A stretch of DNA of 49,039 nt, taken from positions 1-49,039 of the forward strand of contig JAISUO010000049.1 of the NCBI GenBank assembly GCA_031272035.1, written 5' to 3'. The notes beneath the pieces were generated by a model. The model saw only the letters and a list, made by a program, of their open reading frames with translations. It did no database searches and was not told the origin of the DNA. This document shows positions 26,819 to 37,242 of the stretch, one piece after another. Source of the DNA: Synergistaceae bacterium. Its GTDB lineage: Bacteria > Synergistota > Synergistia > Synergistales > Aminobacteriaceae. Within the stretch, counting starts at the first letter, position 1, and each line of letters starts with the position of its first letter. The position numbers were made by a program, and so were the translations under genes.

Positions 26819-27985
26819 CTACGAAAAGACACAGGCAATCAAAGTATAATTATGGAAGCGGTTTTTGAGTTTTCCGTCTTCACTGTAAACAGGGCAGATT
26901 TCCCCGCCGGAATAGGAGAACATGAACGGAACGTCCCCGGAAAACTTCCGAACGATTCGAGTTTCGCTGGCGAAGTCCGGACTGAGGATAAAATAGCGTC
27001 CACGGCAGGAATACGCCAGAATGCCATTGATATGCTCCACCTTCATGATCTCGCCCAGAGATTCCTGCGTCGTCTGAAGGATACCTTCGCGATTCAAAGA
27101 TCCCAGGGTCACGCCCGCGCCCGTGGGGATGCTCCCGCCGTAGACGCCGTCTCCCTCCGGAGTGACGCCATACATGAGCAGCGCCACCGGACGGGTGCCA
27201 TCCTCATAATCCACCATAAACGGGCTGGCCAGAGCCGGCCCCCATTTCAGGTCCTCGGTATGCATACCCAAACTTTCCAGATATTCCAGAAGAGGCAGAC
27301 CGTTGACGGACTTCACCACGTAGCCCTCCGAGTCGGTGACAATCCCCTTCTGCTGCTGAATGCTGTGCTCCGGAAGCGCAATGACGGTGAACTTCGCGTT
27401 GACGTCTCCTTTCATCAGGAGAAGAGCCGCGGTGTTTTGATGAGCCTGGTCGTTGCAGATCGTCTGGCTTTCCTCCCGACCCGAGACGGAATGGTCGCAG
27501 GACACCGTGCCGAATATGGGTATGCCTCCGGAAATTTCGTCGAGCTTCTCCAGAAACTGTCCGCCGCTGACCTCTCCCATCAGCGGGAAAAAGGCCATGA
27601 TGAAGGAGGGATCTCCCCCCAGTTTGCTTTTTGCCCGGGCATGGGTATCCATAACCGTGCGTTCGATGTTCTCAGCAGTGATGGTTTCAGACATGGCCGT
27701 CGAAAAGGAAACGTCGTCGCTGTAAAGCATGGTGAAGATCAGAACCTCGTTTCCTCCCTCGTCCCTGCAGGCGCCGCTGGTGGTAGTACAGCCGATCACC
27801 TCGAAGGGCAGTCGCTCGTACAGCGCCTTCACAACACCGGTCTCGATGTATTCGCTGTAACAGTGCACAAGCCCCACCGCATTTTTGAAGCTGCAGTTCT
27901 CCAGATCCAGCTGACGAACGACATCACCCACCGCAACTTCCACATCGTCGATTTCAGTTGTATATGCGCATCGCATTTTGATCAT
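26819..27985 (-). CDS. FIST N/FIST C domain sensory protein
   Basis: A 388-residue protein of the FIST family, found in bacteria as a ligand-binding sensory module, often linked to histidine kinases or chemotaxis and proposed to bind small molecules such as amino acids. The N-terminal domain is recognisable by VIGCTTTSGACRDEGG, IMAFFPLMGEVSGG and IPIFGTVSCDH; the C-terminal domain by VKSVNGLPLLEYLE and the closing ILAYSCRGRYFIL with PFMFSYSGGEI and YTLIACVF. There are no membrane segments. ATG 27985 follows GGAGGA. It is first in a four-gene signalling operon and presumably presents the ligand signal to one or both kinases; the pairing is context-based. Confidence 0.88.
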   Translation of the reverse strand: MIKMRCAYTTEIDDVEVAVGDVVRQLDLENCSFKNAVGLVHCYSEYIETGVVKALYERLPFEVIGCTTTSGACRDEGGNEVLIFTMLYSDDVSFSTAMSETITAENIERTVMDTHARAKSKLGGDPSFIMAFFPLMGEVSGGQFLEKLDEISGGIPIFGTVSCDHSVSGREESQTICNDQAHQNTAALLLMKGDVNAKFTVIALPEHSIQQQKGIVTDSEGYVVKSVNGLPLLEYLESLGMHTEDLKWGPALASPFMVDYEDGTRPVALLMYGVTPEGDGVYGGSIPTGAGVTLGSLNREGILQTTQESLGEIMKVEHINGILAYSCRGRYFILSPDFASETRIVRKFSGDVPFMFSYSGGEICPVYSEDGKLKNRFHNYTLIACVFS

Positions 27986-28188
27986 TCAGGGCATCCTCCG
28001 AACCAGCTCTACTGCCAAAATATTTTTACTAACTCAAAAAATCCAGTATATGCCTGCCCGCATGCGGAAATTCCTGTCGAGTTGAATAACTACTACAAAA
28101 ATACCGGCAATTTACTGATTTTGCACATGAGAAAATAACCTGACATTATTATTGTAACATATCCGAGCCATTTGGGCGGACTTGCGGT

Positions 28189-28218
28189 TTGACAGGACGG
28201 ACCCGCGTCAAATAAAAT
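28189..28218 (+). promoter_or_regulatory. candidate promoter P1 for the thioredoxin reductase gene
   Basis: TTGACA at 28189-28194, 18 bases, then TAAAAT (28213-28218). It is the distal member of a tandem pair. The divergent gap 27986-28339 (354 bases) is AT-rich near the FIST side and shows no gene. Confidence 0.6.
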
Positions 28219-28222
28219 CTGC

Positions 28223-28251
28223 TTGACATGAACAGGCCTCGGACGCATACT
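28223..28251 (+). promoter_or_regulatory. candidate promoter P2 for the thioredoxin reductase gene
   Basis: A second perfect TTGACA at 28223-28228 with CATACT (28246-28251) 17 bases on, 34 bases downstream of P1. The -10 matches 4/6 of consensus. Confidence 0.55.
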
Positions 28252-28339
28252 TGATAATATATTAGATGGAATGCCGCAGCCGGCGTTTGCACCACAAGAG
28301 ATGAGTGCTGAAAGATCGGCACAAAGGAGAAGATGGTTT

Positions 28340-29530
28340 ATGGAGAAGAGAGAGCTTGTCATTATTGGAGCCGGGCCGGCGGGAATGGCCGCCGCGATTT
28401 ATGGGCGACGGGCGGGACTTGACGTGCTGCTTCTGGAGAGAGGCGCCACGGGAGGACAGATCAACATCACCGACGAAATCGAAAACTGGCCCGGCGTTCA
28501 GCATGCTACGGGGCCGGAACTGGGCAACATGTTCCGGGAGCACGCTTTGAAGTTCAAGGCGGAAATCCGCATGGCGGACGTCAAAAAAGTGGAACTTCGC
28601 GGAGACAGCCGGATTGTTGTCACCGACACGGGAGAAATCGAAGCGGAGGCCGTCATCGTGGCCACAGGCGCGTACTTCCGCCGTCTGGGCTGCCCGGGAG
28701 AGGACGAGCACATCGGCCAGGGCGTCAGCTACTGCGCCGTGTGTGACGGAGCCTTTTTCGAGGGAGAAGAGATCGCCGTGGTGGGCGGGGGCAACAGCGC
28801 TGTGGAAGAAGGCGTGTACCTGACCAACTTTGCGTCCAAAGTCTACATCATTCACCGTCGGGACGAGTTTCGCGCGGACCGGGCCGCGGTGGAGCGAGCG
28901 CTTTCCAACCCGAAGATCGTCCCCGTCTGGAACAGCGTTGTGGAGCGCATCGAAGGCGACGGAGCCGTGGAAAATCTCGTCCTGAAAAACGTCAGGACCG
29001 GCGAAACCTCCAGCCTGAAGGTGGCGGGCGTATTCATGTTCGTGGGACAGGCGCCTTACGACGAATGCGTCAGAGGCCTCGTGAAGGCCACAAAAGAGGG
29101 CTGGATCCTGGTCAACGAAAAGATGGAAACGTCCGTGGACGGAATCTTCGCCGCCGGAGACGTCTGCAACAAGCACCTGCGTCAGGTTCTGACGGCGGCC
29201 TCCGACGGAGCCATTGCGGCCATGGGAGCCTCCTCTTACATCAACGAGCAGATTCACCTGCGGGCCGTCCTCCTGGAGCCCGAGTCCGTGACGGCGTTCT
29301 TTTACTCGAGCATCGACGAGAAGCAGGCTCACCTGTCCAACGAGGTCGAAAAATTCGCCAAAAAGCAGGGTAAAAAGATTCCCATCATCGACGGGTACAA
29401 AAACGCGCGCATGATCGAAAAGCTGGATATCGGCTCCCAGCTTCCGGCCGTCGTGGAACTGCGCAGGGGCAGTGTGGCGAAGGTCGAAAAACTCGCCTCG
29501 GAAGCCGACATCGCAAAAATACTGGGATAA
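28340..29530 (+). CDS. trxB: thioredoxin reductase with C-terminal thioredoxin-like domain
   Basis: FAD/NADPH disulfide reductase, 396 residues. FAD site VIIGAGPAGMAAAIYGRRAG near the N-terminus, redox pair CAVC (C132 and C135), NADPH site VVGGGNSAVEEGVYL with HRRDEFRAD, and the second FAD motif GIFAAGDVCN are all standard for TrxB, which ends near residue 307. About 88 extra residues follow with a thioredoxin-like pattern (SVTAFFYSSIDEKQAHL; PIIDGYKNARMIEKLDIGS; LPAVVELRRG), but the CxxC is replaced by SSIDEK, so this domain cannot exchange disulfides. ATG 28340 lies ten bases after AAGGAGA. It starts an operon with the PfkB-type kinase. Confidence 0.88.
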   Translation: MEKRELVIIGAGPAGMAAAIYGRRAGLDVLLLERGATGGQINITDEIENWPGVQHATGPELGNMFREHALKFKAEIRMADVKKVELRGDSRIVVTDTGEIEAEAVIVATGAYFRRLGCPGEDEHIGQGVSYCAVCDGAFFEGEEIAVVGGGNSAVEEGVYLTNFASKVYIIHRRDEFRADRAAVERALSNPKIVPVWNSVVERIEGDGAVENLVLKNVRTGETSSLKVAGVFMFVGQAPYDECVRGLVKATKEGWILVNEKMETSVDGIFAAGDVCNKHLRQVLTAASDGAIAAMGASSYINEQIHLRAVLLEPESVTAFFYSSIDEKQAHLSNEVEKFAKKQGKKIPIIDGYKNARMIEKLDIGSQLPAVVELRRGSVAKVEKLASEADIAKILG

Positions 29531-29539
29531 AAATCTCAA

Positions 29540-30475
29540 ATGATCCTCACCGTTACGTTCAATCCGGCAGTCGATATGGATTTTCTCGTCGAGGACTTTC
29601 TTCCCGGCAGGCGATACAGAGCGGACGTGTCGCGGCGCAGCCCGGGAGGAGCGGGAATCAACATCTCCATTATCCTGCGTCGCCTCGGACAGCCATCCAT
29701 CGCGTCGGGATTTTTGGCCGGATTCGACGGGCTGTATATTCTGGAGGCCCTTCGAAAAGAGGGCATTTCCACGAATTTCATCCATACCGGCGGGGAAACG
29801 CGAATCAACGTCTGCATCATTGATGTGGAGCGTAATGTGGAGACGAGACTGCACGAGCGGGGAATCGAAATTCCCGCCCAGGACAGAAAAATTTTTCTGC
29901 GCAATTACGAGCGGATTTTGACCCGCGCTCACGCGGTCTGTCTGGGAGGATCCCTGCCTCCCGGACTGAACGTCTCCATCTACGGGGAAATGGTGAAGAT
30001 GGCAAAAAACGCGTCTCTTCCGGTGGTCGTCCATCCGACGGAGGACGCTCTGGAGGCCGCCCTGGAGGAGGCCCCCACCGTGGTCAAACTGGACTATCAG
30101 TCCCGGCTTTCGGAAACCGGCCTCGCAGGTCAGGAAGAGGTGAACGCTTTCGCGAAACAGGCCCTCCTTCTGCGCGGCCGCGGCACCCAGTGGGTCATCA
30201 CGTCTCTCAGTCGGGAAAAAGTCGCTTTCGCCTCGCCGGGAGGGCTCTGGATCGCCGAAAACCCCCTTTCAGAAATGAGATACGTCTACGCCACGGAGGA
30301 CGCTCTTTTAGCGGGGCTGTTGGCCGGACTGCAGGAGCGGTTTTCGTCGGAGCGGGCCATCCGGCTGGCTATGGCCTGTTGCAGGGAATGCGCCACGCAT
30401 CATGAAAAATTTCCCGAAAACAGAAGTTGTGTAGAAAAACTGACCTCCGACGTTCTTCTCACAAAAATCGACTGA
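29540..30475 (+). CDS. PfkB-family sugar kinase (1-phosphofructokinase/LacC-like), atypical
   Basis: A 311-residue ribokinase-fold protein closest in layout to FruK/LacC, which phosphorylate fructose-1-phosphate or tagatose-6-phosphate. The start MILTVTFNPAVDMDF, GGAGINISIILRRLG (signature 1), INVCIIDVER and CLGGSLPPGL are family-typical. Two usually conserved places deviate: the K-P-N-x-x-E segment reads VKLDYQSRLSE, and the catalytic G-A-G-D loop reads YATEDALLAG, keeping the Asp but losing the anion-hole glycines. It may have altered substrate use or low activity. ATG 29540 lies nine bases after trxB with no clear Shine-Dalgarno, so it is probably coupled. No fruA/PTS gene is nearby. Confidence 0.75.
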   Translation: MILTVTFNPAVDMDFLVEDFLPGRRYRADVSRRSPGGAGINISIILRRLGQPSIASGFLAGFDGLYILEALRKEGISTNFIHTGGETRINVCIIDVERNVETRLHERGIEIPAQDRKIFLRNYERILTRAHAVCLGGSLPPGLNVSIYGEMVKMAKNASLPVVVHPTEDALEAALEEAPTVVKLDYQSRLSETGLAGQEEVNAFAKQALLLRGRGTQWVITSLSREKVAFASPGGLWIAENPLSEMRYVYATEDALLAGLLAGLQERFSSERAIRLAMACCRECATHHEKFPENRSCVEKLTSDVLLTKID

Positions 30476-30620
30476 GGCCCGCGGGTCAACGGGGTCGTTC
30501 CGGAAAACAGAGGCTGCGGGTTGTTCCTCGCGGTTCACACATAATCTCAGGACAAAAGTTCTGACTTTCGTTTTGACTTTTAATGTCCGAAAACAGGAGA
30601 GAAGAGGGAGAGTGATATCC

Positions 30621-31139
30621 ATGGAAAATAAAACTCAGACGGCGCCGTTTACGTACCAGGCCACCCAAATATCTACGGCGACAAAAGAGCAGCTTCTTTT
30701 GATCACTTACGACATTGGCATACGTTCCTGCCGCATGGCGGAAGCGGCCCTTGAAACGGACGGCAAAGCTCAGAATTTCGACGTGGCCAACAGAGAAATT
30801 CTGCGGGCTCAGGACGTCATTCGCGAACTCATGGTGACGCTCAACACCGAAAAGGGCGGCGACATGGCAAATGGGCTGATGCGCCTCTACGACTACATGT
30901 ACCAGCTTCTGGTGGACGCCAACATCAAAAAAGAGCCCAAAAACATTGTTACCGTACGGACGATGCTGGAGGACCTGAAAGAGACCTGGGAGCAGGCTCT
31001 GATGAAGCTGCTGAAGGAATATCAGACGGCTCACCCCGAAGACGAAGAAGTGAAGACCGCCGTCAGGGACATCCCGACGCCTTCCGTTCCGTCTGAGAGC
31101 AGGAGCGCGCCCGCCGGGGGACTGAACATTGCGGGATGA
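30621..31139 (+). CDS. fliS: flagellar export chaperone FliS
   Basis: Cytosolic chaperone that binds flagellin's C-terminus and keeps it unfolded for export. 172 residues; the FliS pattern is clear in YQATQISTATKEQLLLITYD, GIRSCRMAEAAL, the central REILRAQDVIRELMVTLN and GLMRLYDYMYQLLVDANIKK, then LEDLKETWEQAL. The Pro/Ser-rich tail (PTPSVPSESRSAPAGG) is unconserved. ATG 30621 lies after AGAGGGAGAG; a GTG at 30612 is possible. It overlaps the flgN-like gene by 11 bases. Its presence implies a flagellated cell, though no flagellin lies in the window. Confidence 0.9.
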   Translation: MENKTQTAPFTYQATQISTATKEQLLLITYDIGIRSCRMAEAALETDGKAQNFDVANREILRAQDVIRELMVTLNTEKGGDMANGLMRLYDYMYQLLVDANIKKEPKNIVTVRTMLEDLKETWEQALMKLLKEYQTAHPEDEEVKTAVRDIPTPSVPSESRSAPAGGLNIAG

Positions 31140-31620
31140 TGTTCTGACGCAGGTAACCAACCTTCTGACCCGAGAACTGGGAATATATCAGACCCTGCGC
31201 AGGATGGTGGGACGAGAACTGGAGGCCATCATCCTCAATGGGGATATGGAAGAATTGCTGGCTATTTTGCAGGAAAAACAGGAAATCATTTCTCGGCTGC
31301 AGCTGCTGTCGGATACCTGGGCGGATGCCCTGCCTTCCATGGGTCTGGAGGAACTGCGGGGGACGGATGGTTTTTGGGAAACGCTGTCGTCTCTTTTCAG
31401 TGAAGAGGATTCCGCCACTTTCCAGAGCGTTCTCACGGAAACGAGAAACGCCGCCGAAGACCTGATGAAGGCCGAGAAAAACGTCCAGGAAGAACTGGAA
31501 AAACACGTGCAGTCCCTCCGAACCAAAATGTTGCAGATTAACCACGGCCGATCGGCCTGTATCGGCTACGCGAAAATGGGGGGAGGAAAGATTGAGCAGG
31601 GTAACGGGGATTCCGATTAA
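31129..31620 (+). CDS. flgN: FlgN-family flagellar chaperone
   Basis: A 163-residue, highly helical acidic protein in the usual position after fliS. The helix NLLTRELGIYQTLRRMVGRE, then ILNGDMEELLAILQEKQEIISRL and the later coiled coil NVQEELEKHVQSLRTKML match the FlgN/FliT layout; FlgN escorts the hook-junction proteins FlgK and FlgL to the export gate. The start is TTG 31129 (GGGGGA seven bases upstream); there is no in-frame ATG nearby. It overlaps both neighbours, showing tight coupling. FliT-like function is an alternative, but length and pattern fit FlgN better. Confidence 0.78.
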   Translation: MRDDVLTQVTNLLTRELGIYQTLRRMVGRELEAIILNGDMEELLAILQEKQEIISRLQLLSDTWADALPSMGLEELRGTDGFWETLSSLFSEEDSATFQSVLTETRNAAEDLMKAEKNVQEELEKHVQSLRTKMLQINHGRSACIGYAKMGGGKIEQGNGDSD

Positions 31621-32743
31621 AATTTTTTCCGCCAGATCGTTTTCGGTGTTCCTGATTTTGCTTTTGTCTCTTCTCAGCCCCTTATGCGCCCGTGCCGCAA
31701 ACGTCGACAGCACCGCTGAAGTCATTTCAGAAGACGAGGGGATAGAGGACCCTCAACTGGCCAGGGAAAGAAAAATAGGCCGCAGAACGGTTCGTCAGAT
31801 CGAAGCCCGGTGGGAGCTGATTGCAGACCCCGCCCGTCTTGCGCATCTGACCATGATTCTGAACAAACTGGAACCTCACATGAAACGCAAAATCCCCTAC
31901 GAGCTGCGCATCCTGCGCATGGATGTCCCCAACGCTTTCTGCCTCCCCGGGGGGTTCATTTTTTTTACGTCAAAGATGCTGGACCAGTTGCACTCGGATG
32001 CCGAAATTGCCGCGGTCATGGCCCATGAAATGATTCACGTGGATCAAAGCCACGGGCTGAAAATGGCCGCGAAATCCAACAGGCTGAGCCTCGCGGCGCT
32101 GGCCGCCGCAGTGCTCAGCGGAGGAGCGCTGGCCCCCGTGGTTATCGCCCAGGTCGCCCAAGTCGCCATGACCAGCGCCTACAGCATCGAATTCGAAAAA
32201 GAAGCCGACAGTATGGGACTCGACGTCCTCATCGCCTCCGGGTACCCGCCCTCCGCGATGATCACCCTCATGGAGGGGTTTCTGCACGAGGAAATGAAGC
32301 AGCCCATCTACGAATACGGCATTTACATGGATCATCCGGAATCCGCCGAACGCGTCAGGGCCATGAGCGCAAAACTGAAAGCGCTGCATATAAATCTTCA
32401 GAGAAAATATCCCTTGCATCTGCTCAGAACTTCCATAGAAAAGTTCGGCAGTGAAGCAAGGCTGCTGGTGGATGGCGTTCCGGTCTGGAGCGGGTTTAAC
32501 AGTGCGGAAACTCTCAGGGTGATGACGCAGGCGCAGAAAAGCCTCGATCGGGATTTTCAGATGGAACTCCCGCCCTATGAACTGCAGCTGGAGGGCAATG
32601 AGATTCTGCGTCTGCGAAACGGTATTCTGGCCCAGACGCCTCTGCCCCAGGGGATGCAGGACCTGAAAACCCTCAGAAAAAACCTGCTGGATGCCCTTGC
32701 CCGGGCTCAGGCCAAACATCCCATCGCAAAGTATTTCAGGTAA
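31592..32743 (+). CDS. M48-family metalloprotease (BepA/LoiP-like)
   Basis: Secreted or periplasmic zinc protease of family M48, 383 residues. The signal peptide spans about 1-35 (SVFLILLLSLLSPLCARA). The zinc motif is HEMIH (AVMAHEMIHVDQSHG), with the third ligand Glu in IEFEKEADSMG; FCLPGGFIFFTSKML is the family's upstream signature. C-terminal to the catalytic part are helical and LRVMTQAQKSLDRDF segments without clear TPRs. TTG 31592 is preceded by GGGAGGAAAGA and lies inside flgN, so it is co-expressed with the flagellar chaperones. It probably degrades misfolded envelope proteins. It ends seven bases from the convergent carD-like gene. Confidence 0.88.
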   Translation: MSRVTGIPIKIFSARSFSVFLILLLSLLSPLCARAANVDSTAEVISEDEGIEDPQLARERKIGRRTVRQIEARWELIADPARLAHLTMILNKLEPHMKRKIPYELRILRMDVPNAFCLPGGFIFFTSKMLDQLHSDAEIAAVMAHEMIHVDQSHGLKMAAKSNRLSLAALAAAVLSGGALAPVVIAQVAQVAMTSAYSIEFEKEADSMGLDVLIASGYPPSAMITLMEGFLHEEMKQPIYEYGIYMDHPESAERVRAMSAKLKALHINLQRKYPLHLLRTSIEKFGSEARLLVDGVPVWSGFNSAETLRVMTQAQKSLDRDFQMELPPYELQLEGNEILRLRNGILAQTPLPQGMQDLKTLRKNLLDALARAQAKHPIAKYFR

Positions 32744-32749
32744 ACCCGG

Positions 32750-33271
32750 CTACGCCTCTTTTTTGTCCTCGACCTGTACCTGTTCAAGGATAAACGGGAC
32801 GACCTCTTCCAAACGCAGATTGAGAACGTGAGCAAATTCTTCGTGAAGCATTTTTTCGGCCTCTCTCAGAAACCGCCTGTCGGTAAGATGCAGTTCCTTC
32901 CCTTTTTCTTTCTGCGATTTTCGGCGCAGGTAGAGCGTTTTGATGAGCCGGATCAGTTCCTTCCGGTCTCCGGTCTCCAGAATTTTCTGGTATTCTCCTC
33001 TGCGCACCGCCTCGTCATCGATCCAGATTGAAGTTTCATCCGGCATGGTCCGGATCAGATCCTGAATTTCCTCCATGGACAGAACGGGCCGCAGGTTTGC
33101 CGTGGCCGTTTCATTGTTCACCGGGACAAAAATTGTGGATTTCTCATCGGAAAGAGGTTTCAAAACGTAGTATTCCAGAGTTTTGCCCCGCAAGTTCTTT
33201 TCTGAAACTTCCATGATCCTGCACAATCCCAACCCGCCGTACAACACGGTGTCGTTGACGCTATACATCAT
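32750..33271 (-). CDS. CarD-family transcriptional regulator
   Basis: CarD/CdnL-type protein that binds the RNA polymerase beta subunit and stabilises open promoter complexes. 173 residues: an N-terminal Tudor-like RNAP-interaction domain (YSVNDTVLYGGLGLCRIMEV; YYVLKPLSDEKSTIFVPVNN) and a helical DNA-binding domain (GDRKELIRLIKTLYLRRKSQ; LTDRRFLREAEKMLHEEF). I start at ATG 33271, seven bases after AAGGAGG, with a second ATG directly after. It has its own extended -10 promoter at 33418. Confidence 0.9.
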   Translation of the reverse strand: MMYSVNDTVLYGGLGLCRIMEVSEKNLRGKTLEYYVLKPLSDEKSTIFVPVNNETATANLRPVLSMEEIQDLIRTMPDETSIWIDDEAVRRGEYQKILETGDRKELIRLIKTLYLRRKSQKEKGKELHLTDRRFLREAEKMLHEEFAHVLNLRLEEVVPFILEQVQVEDKKEA

Positions 33272-33417
33272 GCTCTTTCCTCCTTTTCTTTTTCCTGCAG
33301 ATCGCCCCACCCTCACACCAGACACGTAATAAAAAACGTGCGCCTGCCGCAACTGGACTTACGTTCCACAAGGCAAACTGCACGTTGAGCTCGTTATTCT
33401 ACAGGTATTACCGCTCT

Positions 33418-33426
33418 ATTATAACA
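33418..33426 (-). promoter_or_regulatory. extended -10 promoter for the carD-like gene
   Basis: On the minus strand TGT-TATAAT ends at 33418, a perfect -10 with the TGn extension. No good -35 is present 17 bases upstream. It lies between the end of ligA and the carD-like gene, about 150 bases before the start codon. Confidence 0.6.
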
Positions 33427-33441
33427 AAAAATATCTCCTGT

Positions 33442-35712
<2,271 letters not shown>

Positions 35713-35793
35713 CTAAACGAACAGGATATAATTCAAAAGAGAGCTTTGACCTCCAGAACTTTCAAGTTTGAATATATAAAAATCTCTTTCTTT

Positions 35794-35822
35794 TTGTAAA
35801 ACAGAACCTAACATGTTATAAT
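35794..35822 (+). promoter_or_regulatory. promoter for the M20/YfcC genes
   Basis: TTGTAA (35794-35799), 17 bases, then a perfect TATAAT (35817-35822) with a TGn extension. It lies about 170 bases upstream of the M20 start; the leader is AT-rich with no obvious gene or terminator. Confidence 0.75.
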
Positions 35823-35995
35823 CGATTCGATTCAGGGAATACAGGCCTTCCTGAAGAGTCGCGACTTATTGTCCATGTTGCAGTTATAGTTTATCTCTCT
35901 GCAGTGAAAAAGCAGAAAAAAACTCTTCGCAAAGCTTCGGCAGAATGTTACTGGCGCTGCCAATAATTAAATATCAGTTGGAAGGAGAACGAGAA

Positions 35996-37129
35996 ATGGA
36001 TTTGGTGAAATATCTCGACGAGAATCGCGCATCAATTTTGCGGACTCTCGACGAACTGCATGACATGCCCGAGGCCAGCGAAAAGGAGTTCAACACATCC
36101 GCCTGCCTCGCGCAGCACCTGAAGGAATGCGGCTACACCGTCAAAACCGGCGTCGGAGGCACAACGGGAGTTATCGGTGTTCTGGACAGCGGGAAACCCG
36201 GTCCGGTGGTCGGCATTCGAGCCGACATGGACGCCCTGCTTTACGAGGTGGACGGAAAAACCGTCGCCTCCCATACCTGCGGACACGATGCAAACAGCAC
36301 CGAAGTTCTGTGGGCCGCAAAAGCCATCTCCGCATGCGGCAAACCTCAAAAGGGTCGTTTCATGGCGATTTTTCAGCCTGCCGAGGAAGTGGCCAGCGGC
36401 GCTCTGGCTCTTCTGAAAAGCGGTGAGCTGGAGGGACTGGAGTATCTTTTCGGTACCCACCTGCGCGCAATTGAGGAACTTCCCATGGGAAAAATCACAC
36501 CTTCTCTGCGACATTCCGCCTCCGGGTTCATGTTTGCGGAGATAACCGGCAAAGGCGCTCACGGCGCACGTCCTCATCTGGGGGTCAATGCCGCGGAGGC
36601 CGCCGCGGCGGCTCTATTCGCGATCAACAGCGTTCACGTGACCCCGCTCGTCCCCCACTCCGCGAAGGTGACCCGAATACGCTGCGGCAGCGATTCTCTC
36701 AACATCATCCCCGACAGGGCCGAAATCGCCGTGGATATGAGAGCTCAGACTAACCCGGTTATGGCTGATCTTCGCGCAAAAGTCGAGGCCGCCATCACGG
36801 GCGGAGCCGCCTCCGTCGGCGCGAAGGCCGTTTGCCACTGGAAAACCGGCTGCCCCGCCGCTCAGGACAGCGATGAAGTGGTCGAAATCGCGCGCCGCGC
36901 CATCGTATCCGTGTTGGGGGAAGAAGGGCTGGCGCCCTGCATGGAAACCCCGGGAGGCGAAGATTTCCATTATTACGCTCAGGGCATTCCCAACCTGAAA
37001 ACCACCGTCATCGGTGTAGGGGCCGACCTGACTCCCGGCCTGCATCTCAGGGGCATGACCTTCAATCACGAAGCCGTCATCTGCGCCGCCAAGGTTCTGG
37101 CGCTGATGGTTCACAGTCTGGTTGCCTGA
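35996..37129 (+). CDS. M20D-family amidohydrolase/peptidase
   Basis: Zinc- or manganese-dependent amidohydrolase of the M20D group (hippurate, N-acyl-amino-acid or aminobenzoyl-glutamate hydrolases). 377 residues. Metal-site motifs: IRADMDALLY, SHTCGHDANS (Cys and His), FQPAEEVASGA (Glu pair), LFGTHLRA (His) and the C-terminal LHLRGMTFNHEA; the small dimerisation domain carries GKGAHGARPHLGVNA. ATG 35996 is six bases after GAAGGAGAA; an earlier GTG-like reading lacks this. A YfcC-type carrier follows 113 bases downstream, so it probably hydrolyses an imported N-acyl or dipeptide-like compound in the cytosol. The exact substrate is not deducible. Confidence 0.88.
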   Translation: MDLVKYLDENRASILRTLDELHDMPEASEKEFNTSACLAQHLKECGYTVKTGVGGTTGVIGVLDSGKPGPVVGIRADMDALLYEVDGKTVASHTCGHDANSTEVLWAAKAISACGKPQKGRFMAIFQPAEEVASGALALLKSGELEGLEYLFGTHLRAIEELPMGKITPSLRHSASGFMFAEITGKGAHGARPHLGVNAAEAAAAALFAINSVHVTPLVPHSAKVTRIRCGSDSLNIIPDRAEIAVDMRAQTNPVMADLRAKVEAAITGGAASVGAKAVCHWKTGCPAAQDSDEVVEIARRAIVSVLGEEGLAPCMETPGGEDFHYYAQGIPNLKTTVIGVGADLTPGLHLRGMTFNHEAVICAAKVLALMVHSLVA

Positions 37130-37242
37130 CGCGAGACTCCTTCCCCGACCGAAAACAAAAGCCTGAACATCTCATATTCCGTCTCTCCTGATTTTCAGGG
37201 TCAATTTGGATTTTAAAATTAATTTGGGAGGAATTATCTGAA

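Noticed and set aside
28262-30034. Long minus-strand frame opposite trxB and the PfkB gene
   Set aside because: Shadow frame; the plus-strand genes have intact motifs and promoters.
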